DNA from: an uncultured Pelagibacteraceae bacterium
Lineage (GTDB): Bacteria > Pseudomonadota > Alphaproteobacteria > Pelagibacterales > Pelagibacteraceae
NCBI GenBank assembly: GCA_902613855.1
Contig: CACMIX010000005.1
Location: 1 to 51,011, forward strand
DNA: 51,011 nucleotides
Direction: 5' to 3'
Program-made: the position numbers and the translations under genes
Part shown: positions 45,721 to 51,011 of the stretch, piece after piece
Layout: every line of letters begins with the position of its first letter
Position numbering within the stretch: position 1 is the first letter of the stretch
The notes under the pieces: generated by a model
What the model saw: the letters and a program-made list of their open reading frames with translations, nothing else
What the model was told of the DNA's origin: nothing
The model's database searches: none

Positions 45721-46581
45721 ATGAAATTAATAAAATACTTTATACAATTTATTTTAATTATTATTAGCTTTGTAATATTTAAACTTTTAGGAGCTAGATT
45801 ATCTTCCAATCTTTGTGGCAAGATATTCGAATTAATTGGACCATTTTTTAGATCAAAAAAAGTAATTCATTCAAATATCAAAAGAGGTATTAAAAATATA
45901 AATTCTGAAAATTTAAAAAATATAACAAATTTGATGTGGAATAATTATGGAAGAGTATTAGCCGAATATATGTTTATTAAAGATTTTAGAAATGGAAAGC
46001 TTTCACAAAATATTCAAATTGATGGACAAGAAATCCTAGATGAAATCAAAAAATCTAACAAACAGGTTATTTTTATTTCGGGACATTTCAGTAACTTTGA
46101 ACTTATGGCAATGTATTTGGAAAAAACTGGCATTAAATTGTCAGCTATATACAGGCCTTTAAATAATTTTTTTTTAAATGGGATTATGGAGAGAATAAGG
46201 AAAAAATTTATTTGTAAGCATCAAATTAAAAAAGGTATTGGAGGACTTAAGAAATTAATTTCTCTTAAAAAGAACAATTATTCAACAGCTTTGATGATAG
46301 ACCAGAGAGTTTCTGAGGGAGTTTTGTGCAATTTATTTGATCAGGATGCCTTAACCACTACGATACCCGGGCAATTAGTAAAGAAATTTAATGTTCCTGT
46401 TGTGCCAGTTTATATTGAAAGAATTAAAGATATACATTTTAAAATATCAATAAATGATCCTATTAATTTTTCAAAAGAGGACTCAATTGAGAATATTACA
46501 TTAAAATTAAATCAAATTCTTGAGACAATGATACTAAAAAAACCTGAGCAGTGGATATGGTCTCACAATCGTTGGAAATAA
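45721..46581 (+). CDS. lpxL: Lipid A biosynthesis acyltransferase (LpxL/HtrB-like)
   Basis: Adds a secondary acyl chain to Kdo-lipid A in the inner membrane. The 286 residues have a membrane anchor at the N-terminus (about 4-25) and the HxxxxE-type catalytic motif ISGHFSNFELMAMYLE (near 119-134), with AIYRPLNN, MIDQRVSEGV and PVVPVYIERI in family order. Whether it behaves as LpxL or LpxM is not clear. Last of the msbA-waaA-lpxK-lpxL run. Its stop abuts the DUF2093 gene on the other strand with no gap. Strong family call. Confidence 0.93.
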   Translation: MKLIKYFIQFILIIISFVIFKLLGARLSSNLCGKIFELIGPFFRSKKVIHSNIKRGIKNINSENLKNITNLMWNNYGRVLAEYMFIKDFRNGKLSQNIQIDGQEILDEIKKSNKQVIFISGHFSNFELMAMYLEKTGIKLSAIYRPLNNFFLNGIMERIRKKFICKHQIKKGIGGLKKLISLKKNNYSTALMIDQRVSEGVLCNLFDQDALTTTIPGQLVKKFNVPVVPVYIERIKDIHFKISINDPINFSKEDSIENITLKLNQILETMILKKPEQWIWSHNRWK

Positions 46582-46779
46582 TTATTTAGTACTATTCTTT
46601 TCTCTTTTAATAAAAGCTTCTTGGTATGAATAATATGGTTCTTGTAACTCAACATTCCAATAAGTTAAGTTCTCTAAATTTATTTTTTTTCCAGATACAG
46701 CACACACCACATAATCTCCTGGATGAATAATTTCAAAATTATTTGGTAAATATTTTATTTTTGCTAATTTTTTTGTCAT
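46582..46779 (-). CDS. DUF2093 small conserved protein
   Basis: A 65-residue protein from ATG 46779 (MTKKLAKIKYLPNNFEIIHP). It matches the alphaproteobacterial DUF2093 pattern: KIKYL, IHPGDYVVCAVSGKKI, LENLTYWNVELQEPY and a final EAF. The VCAVSGK segment with one cysteine recalls a small beta/knuckle fold. Function is unknown. A longer reading to 46851 would add 24 residues lying within purD and is rejected. It is divergent from purD across 21 bases; in other alphaproteobacteria DUF2093 also sits near purD and xseA, here without xseA. Confidence 0.82.
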   Translation of the reverse strand: MTKKLAKIKYLPNNFEIIHPGDYVVCAVSGKKINLENLTYWNVELQEPYYSYQEAFIKREKNSTK

Positions 46780-46800
46780 TTTTAGTTTATATAGTTTTAT

Positions 46801-48063
46801 ATGAAAGTTGGAATAATAGGAAGTGGTGGTAGAGAACACGCCATTTGCCAAACTGTAAAAAAATCTAATAAAATTGATAAAATATTCTGTTTTCCTGGAA
46901 ATGCTGGAACCAAAGACATTGCAGAAAACATAAATATCGATTTAGATAATTTTGAAATCCTAAAAAATTTTATTTTAGAAAAAAAAATTGATCTAATAAT
47001 TGTTGGTCCAGAAAAACCTTTAGTAGAGGGATTGGTTGATTATCTTGAAAAATTTAAAATAAAAGTATTTGGACCTAATAAAATTGCCTCTCAATTAGAG
47101 GGGTCTAAGATTTTTACAAAACAAATTTGTGAAAAATATAAAATTCCAACAGCCAGCTTTGGTATTTTTGAAAATAAAAAAGACTCAAAAAAATTTTTGC
47201 AATCAACAAATTATCCAACTGTAATAAAAGCAGACAATTTAGCATCAGGTAAAGGTGTTTATATTTGCAATAACGAAAATGAAGCAATAATTGCTATTGA
47301 AGAAATATTTAATGGTAAATTTGGTGAAGCAAAAAATTTACTCATAGAAGAATTTTTAAAAGGGGAAGAAATGAGTTTTTTTACTATTCATGATGGAAAA
47401 TCATTTAAAACTTTTGATACAGCTCAAGATCATAAAAGAGTTCTGGAAGGTGATAAGGGTAAAAATACTGGTGGTATGGGAGCATATTCACCCTCAAGAC
47501 TAATTAACAAAGATTTAAGAAATAAAATTATTGAAAAAATTATTAAACCGACCTTAAAAGGTTTGGATGAACTTGGCACAAAATATAAAGGATTTTTATA
47601 TACAGGCCTGATGATTGTAAAAAACGAACCTTATTTGATTGAATATAATGTAAGAATGGGTGATCCAGAGTGTCAAACAATACTTCCAAAACTTAAAACA
47701 GATATTACTGACATTTTTTTAGCGAGTTGCGAAGAAAGGTTGGAAAAAATAGATATTGAATGGACAAATAAAAAAAGTATATGCATTGTCGTTTGTTCAA
47801 AGGGGTATCCTGGAACATTCAAAAAAAATGCACAGATAGAAAATCTTGGTAAAATAACGTTAGGTAAAGACGAATATTTATTTCATGCTGGAACATTATA
47901 TAAAGAAAATAAAGTATATGCTGTTGGCGGACGAGTATTAAATTTTGTTTCTCTTTCAGAAGATCTTAAATCAGCAAGATATGAAATTATAAATAATTTG
48001 AATAAGTTAAAATGGGATGGTGGATTTTATCGAAAAGACATTGGTTATAAGGTTATTGACTAA
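46801..48063 (+). CDS. purD: Phosphoribosylamine-glycine ligase
   Basis: Second step of purine synthesis, joining glycine to 5-phosphoribosylamine with ATP. The 420 residues show the N-terminal GIIGSGGREHAIC, VGPEKPLVEG, the ATP-grasp domain with VIKADNLASGKGVYI and LIEEFLKGEEMSFFTIHDGK, DHKRVLEGDKGKNTGGMGAY, and ARMGDPE-type NVRMGDPECQ. Complete and of normal length. One-base stop/start overlap with rsmD (TAATG). Secure call. Confidence 0.97.
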   Translation: MKVGIIGSGGREHAICQTVKKSNKIDKIFCFPGNAGTKDIAENINIDLDNFEILKNFILEKKIDLIIVGPEKPLVEGLVDYLEKFKIKVFGPNKIASQLEGSKIFTKQICEKYKIPTASFGIFENKKDSKKFLQSTNYPTVIKADNLASGKGVYICNNENEAIIAIEEIFNGKFGEAKNLLIEEFLKGEEMSFFTIHDGKSFKTFDTAQDHKRVLEGDKGKNTGGMGAYSPSRLINKDLRNKIIEKIIKPTLKGLDELGTKYKGFLYTGLMIVKNEPYLIEYNVRMGDPECQTILPKLKTDITDIFLASCEERLEKIDIEWTNKKSICIVVCSKGYPGTFKKNAQIENLGKITLGKDEYLFHAGTLYKENKVYAVGGRVLNFVSLSEDLKSARYEIINNLNKLKWDGGFYRKDIGYKVID

Positions 48064-48629
48064 TGAGAGTTATATCAGGTTCATTCAAAGGCAAAAAAAT
48101 TTTTGAGCCTAAAGATAATAAAACAAGACCTTTGAAAGATTTAGTAAAAGAGTCGATCTTTAATATCATTGAACATTCAAATAAATTCAATACACAGCTA
48201 TTTAACTCGAACATATTAGATTTGTTTTCTGGCGTAGGTTCATTCGGCATTGAATGTTTGTCTAGAGGTTCTAAGAAAGTAGTATTTGTTGAAAATTATT
48301 CTGGTGTTTTGCCAATATTAAAAAAAAATTTATTAAATTTAAAAATAGATAAAAACTATGAAATATTAGAAAATGATATTTTTAGTGATAAAGTCTTATC
48401 AAAATTAAATGACAAATTTGATATTGTTTTCTTAGATCCTCCGTTTAAAGATAAAAACCTAAACAAATTCTTGTTAAAATTAAAAAATTTTGAAATACTT
48501 AATAACAATGGAGTAATTATCATACATAGGCATAAAAATGATGATGATAACTTTTCAGAGAAATTTACAGTTGTTGAGGAAAAAAAATATGGAATATCAA
48601 AAATTTCTTTTTTAATAAATTTAAATTAA
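48063..48629 (+). CDS. rsmD: 16S rRNA (guanine-966-N2)-methyltransferase
   Basis: Methylates G966 of 16S rRNA. The 188 residues begin MRVISGSFKGKKI with TRPLKDLVKESIFNII, then the SAM site ILDLFSGVGSFGIECLSRG and catalytic VFLDPPFKD (the (D/N/S)PPF motif). All are typical of RsmD. Coupled to purD by a one-base overlap. Its 3' end overlaps pgi on the opposite strand by 9 bases. Strong call. Confidence 0.95.
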   Translation: MRVISGSFKGKKIFEPKDNKTRPLKDLVKESIFNIIEHSNKFNTQLFNSNILDLFSGVGSFGIECLSRGSKKVVFVENYSGVLPILKKNLLNLKIDKNYEILENDIFSDKVLSKLNDKFDIVFLDPPFKDKNLNKFLLKLKNFEILNNNGVIIIHRHKNDDDNFSEKFTVVEEKKYGISKISFLINLN

Positions 48630-49781
48630 GATTTTTCTTGTTTCTTTTTTTATTAACTCAACTGAAGGCTGATCATAAGGATTTACATTAAGTAGTTTTC
48701 CAAGCAATATTGTTTCTAAAATAAAAAAACAAAATAATTCTCCTAAAGTTTTTTCATTTCTTTTTTTAATTTCAAAGCTTCGAAATGGTAATTTTTTTTT
48801 AAAAAAAACTTTTTCTGTAGCAATTTTTTGTGCATACATGATATTCGACACATTTTTTCCCCTTAAAAATTTTTGTAAAGTCAATATTTGAGAATTTTTT
48901 AGACTTTCAGAATTTAATTCATTTGTGTAAAAAAAAGTATAAAAATTATTTTTGAATCCATCTAAATATAACTGCATTACACTATGGTTATCCTTAGGCA
49001 TATTAGAAACTATTGGAAGTAAACCTTTGCTTTTCTTACCTAGACTTTCTGCTACAAGCTGTTGATACCATTTAAATAAATTTTCTGATTTTTCATCGTA
49101 ATTTAATATTATCGAATTATATTTTTTATTTTTAATATAATGAAGTGTTGAGCTAACACCTGACATTAAGTTATTGATAAAGTGTTTATTTTTAATTAAC
49201 AAATTTAATTGTCTAAACTTATTTGGATTTAGTCCCATTAACTCTGCTGGCAACATCCCAACCTCAGATAAAACTGAATATCGACCTCCTATATAATTAT
49301 TATGATGAACAATTTCAGCTTTTAACTTGTTGGCAAGTTTCAAAAGATAATTATTTTTATTTTCAGTAATAATAATATTCCTTTCTCCTCTTTTAATATA
49401 GATATTGGAATTAACTACTGTTTCGATTGTATTTCCTGATTTTGATACAACTAAATTTACACTTTTTTTATTTTTTATTTTTAATTTTTTCTGTCTTAAA
49501 TTGTCAATAAAAACGAAATCTTTTTTTACAGTATCTTTTAGAAATTGATATATAGTTTGTGTTCCTAAAGTAGAGCCACCCATACCTATTACTTTATAAG
49601 CAGAATATTTCTTATATTTATTTATTAATTTTCTGGAAAAATTATCTTTATAATTTTTTCTAAGTGAGTCTAAAACATAATTTTTTTCATTAATTAATAA
49701 AGAAAAATTTTTTTTTATTTGGGAATTATATATTTTTTTATTTTTTTTAAAGTTTTTAAAATAAATTCCTGAAGTGAGCAT
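48621..49781 (-). CDS. pgi: Glucose-6-phosphate isomerase (short form)
   Basis: Interconverts glucose 6-phosphate and fructose 6-phosphate. The 386 residues have VIGMGGSTLGTQTIY and the phosphate-binding VSKSGNTIETVVN, then YIGGRYSVLSEVGMLPAELM (signature 1), the catalytic-region KDNHSVMQLYLDG and a C-terminal NPYDQPSVELIKK, where the last Lys is the acid/base candidate. It is shorter than most bacterial enzymes (about 430-550), with shortening spread over the N-terminal part, yet all signature segments survive. One-base overlap with the lipoprotein gene upstream. Likely active. Confidence 0.92.
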   Translation of the reverse strand: MLTSGIYFKNFKKNKKIYNSQIKKNFSLLINEKNYVLDSLRKNYKDNFSRKLINKYKKYSAYKVIGMGGSTLGTQTIYQFLKDTVKKDFVFIDNLRQKKLKIKNKKSVNLVVSKSGNTIETVVNSNIYIKRGERNIIITENKNNYLLKLANKLKAEIVHHNNYIGGRYSVLSEVGMLPAELMGLNPNKFRQLNLLIKNKHFINNLMSGVSSTLHYIKNKKYNSIILNYDEKSENLFKWYQQLVAESLGKKSKGLLPIVSNMPKDNHSVMQLYLDGFKNNFYTFFYTNELNSESLKNSQILTLQKFLRGKNVSNIMYAQKIATEKVFFKKKLPFRSFEIKKRNEKTLGELFCFFILETILLGKLLNVNPYDQPSVELIKKETRKILI

Positions 49782-50101
49782 TAATTATTTTTAATTTTCT
49801 CTAGAAGCGACTCTTCAATTCCCTTACTTTCAGAATTTTTAACATTTGATTTATCAACAGTATTTTCTTCATTTGTTACTAAACTTTTTATTGAGTTCTC
49901 TTCACTTTCTGCTGCACTATTTACTGAATTTGGCTTAGGAAGCTCATTATAATCAGGTGGCATTATTAAAGGGGACTTCTTTTCAACCAAAAATTCGTCA
50001 GTGTTATTTTTCTTTTGGTTTTTAAAACCCTCTTTTAGAGACCCACAAGAGATAATCATAAAGATAAAACTCAATAAAACTAACTTTTTAAATATTTTCA
50101 T
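49781..50101 (-). CDS. Small lipoprotein (DUF3035-like)
   Basis: A 106-residue exported lipoprotein with a lipobox at FMIISCGS (Cys near 19). It has a charged linker, the segment DEFLVEKKSPLIMPPDYNEL (the EFxVxxxxPLxxPPD pattern I associate with alphaproteobacterial DUF3035), and a low-complexity Glu/Ser/Asn tail. Function is unknown. It directly follows lspA, whose product would process it; the reading frames overlap 14 bases. The lipobox and placement are clear, the family name less so. Confidence 0.75.
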   Translation of the reverse strand: MKIFKKLVLLSFIFMIISCGSLKEGFKNQKKNNTDEFLVEKKSPLIMPPDYNELPKPNSVNSAAESEENSIKSLVTNEENTVDKSNVKNSESKGIEESLLEKIKNN

Positions 50102-50591
50102 GATTTTTTTTATTACTTAAAAATAATTCATATACTATCATAAAAATTACTCCCAAAGAAATAAATACATCAGCTAAATTGAATATAAACCAATGAAAAT
50201 TTCCAATATGGAAATCTATGAAGTCAGGAACAGCTTTATAAATTATTCTATCAAAAACATTGCCTAAGGCTCCTGCAAAAATCAGTAATAGTGAGTATTT
50301 TTTAAAGCCACTACTTTTAGAAATCATATACAAAAGCGCAAATATAATGATCAAAATAAATAGTGTTAAAAAATTATATAAATTATTTTCATTGAATGAG
50401 AAAAGACCAAAAGCTATTCCTTCATTCCAAATTAAATATATATTTAAAAATTTTGATGAAAATATTTCAGGGCTACTATTTATTTTATCTAAATAAATCA
50501 CATAAAGCTTGGTTAATCTGTCTAAGATAAAAATTGAGATAATAATTATTAAATTAATATAAAAAGTTTTACTATTACTAAATATGCTCAT
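50088..50591 (-). CDS. lspA: Lipoprotein signal peptidase (signal peptidase II)
   Basis: Aspartic protease of the inner membrane that removes lipoprotein signal peptides. The 167 residues have four membrane helices and the two catalytic aspartates in GALGNVFDRI (first motif) and FNLADVFISLGV (second motif), with WNEGIAFGLF typical of the family. Stop/start overlap of one base with ileS upstream and 14-base overlap with the lipoprotein gene downstream. The ileS-lspA order is widespread in bacteria. Secure call. Confidence 0.96.
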   Translation of the reverse strand: MSIFSNSKTFYINLIIIISIFILDRLTKLYVIYLDKINSSPEIFSSKFLNIYLIWNEGIAFGLFSFNENNLYNFLTLFILIIIFALLYMISKSSGFKKYSLLLIFAGALGNVFDRIIYKAVPDFIDFHIGNFHWFIFNLADVFISLGVIFMIVYELFLSNKKNHENI

Positions 50592-51011
50592 TAAGTGTTT
50601 TTAGGACAATGAGTTCTGTCACAAGCATTTTCACTAATTTTCCAACACAAGCCACACTTTGTTCCCTTTGCTTTTGTAGTTTGCGCACTTGTTTCTAAGT
50701 TTTCCTTGAAAGAAATTTGAGCTTTTGATGTTATACAAAGTTCTGAAAAATCTATTTTTTTAGTAATTTCCTCTAATTTTTTATCCAGGTGAATATTTAA
50801 GTCTGCCTCTAAACTTGACCCAATTTCTTTATTGGCTCTTTTTTCTTCAATACTTATATTACAAATGTTTCTTATTTTTATCAACTCTATCCATTTTTGA
50901 TACAATTTTTCATTTGAAAATAAATTTGGAAAATCTAAAAATTTTTCTAAATGTATACTTTTACTATCTTTAAATAACAATCTGTAAATCTCTTCAGTAG
51001 TAAAAGATAAA
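50591..51011 (-). CDS. ileS: Isoleucyl-tRNA synthetase, C-terminal part (cut by window end)
   Basis: The minus-strand frame is open to the last base. About 140 residues are visible, from LSFTTEEIYRLL to the stop. They match the end of IleRS: the anticodon-binding helical region with FSNEKLYQKWIELIKIRNIC and the C-terminal zinc knuckle KCGLCWKISENACDRTHCPK (two Cys pairs). The catalytic HIGH and KMSKS motifs lie outside the window. It is followed by lspA with a one-base overlap. The identification rests on this tail and on the ileS-lspA pairing. Confidence 0.88.
   Translation of the reverse strand, partial: LSFTTEEIYRLLFKDSKSIHLEKFLDFPNLFSNEKLYQKWIELIKIRNICNISIEEKRANKEIGSSLEADLNIHLDKKLEEITKKIDFSELCITSKAQISFKENLETSAQTTKAKGTKCGLCWKISENACDRTHCPKNT

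Noticed and set aside
46780..46851. Longer DUF2093 reading into purD
   Set aside because: The added 24 residues mirror the start of purD, and the DUF2093 pattern starts at the internal Met.

Overview
The window looks like a streamlined marine alphaproteobacterium of the SAR11 / Pelagibacter type. The DNA is very AT-rich (about 70% AT by eye) and almost wholly coding. Gene neighbourhoods are alphaproteobacterial (rnhB-ccrM-mutY-DUF721-dsbA-smc; atpI-B-E-F'-F; coxBA-ctaB-small ORF-ctaG-coxC-surf1; DUF2093 beside purD). A complete beta-carotene-to-retinal cassette (crtI-crtB-crtY-blh) sits in the middle, as expected for a proteorhodopsin carrier. The taxonomic call is inference from gene content and composition. 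No mobile element, CRISPR array, rRNA or prophage gene was seen, and no gene-free stretch exceeds 300 bases.

Layout. 1-4.3 kb (+): end of a MidA-like methyltransferase, pgeF-type laccase-domain protein, prs, rplY (long-form L25), pth, ychF. 4.2-6.8 kb (-): cytochrome bc1 complex (petA-petB-petC). 6.9-8.7 kb (+): trmL, hemF, greA. 8.7-12.6 kb (-): a TPR protein, ispE, tRNA-Gln(TTG) and the CCA-adding enzyme. 12.6-15.1 kb (+): family-4-like uracil-DNA glycosylase, rnhB and ccrM. 15.1-17.2 kb (-): mutY and an FAD monooxygenase. 17.2-29.8 kb (+): DUF721 protein, DsbA-like protein, a short SMC, the Fo half of ATP synthase, crtI-crtB-crtY-blh, ispH, thrB, rnhA. 29.8-38.0 kb (-): rsmE, then the aa3-type cytochrome oxidase genes and assembly factors, surf1, thrC and a peroxiredoxin. 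38.0-40.5 kb (+): HAD hydrolase, pirin, quinone oxidoreductase; then a DUF2721 protein (-). 41-46.6 kb (+): ubiA and a lipid A/Kdo block (msbA, waaA, lpxK, lpxL). 46.6-51 kb: DUF2093 protein (-), purD and rsmD (+), then pgi, a small lipoprotein, lspA and the 3' end of ileS (-).

The genes form an energy-conversion neighbourhood. bc1 and cytochrome oxidase build the proton gradient, the Fo subunits let protons back, and the crt/blh genes make retinal for a light-driven pump that is not itself in the window. ispE and ispH of the MEP pathway feed isoprenoids to carotenoids, ubiquinone (ubiA) and heme a (ctaB). Repair and methylation (udg, mutY, ccrM), translation (pth, cca, tRNA-Gln, rplY, rsmD, rsmE, ileS) and envelope genes fill the rest.

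No wholly new multi-gene system was found. The items most worth a second look are the GANTC cluster in the apparent ccrM promoter, an SMC protein with no recognisable hinge, cca starting three bases after an encoded tRNA CCA end, a 41-codon membrane ORF fitted between ctaB and ctaG by 4-base overlaps, a uracil-DNA glycosylase lacking its Fe-S cysteines, and the very tight divergent and convergent gene junctions.
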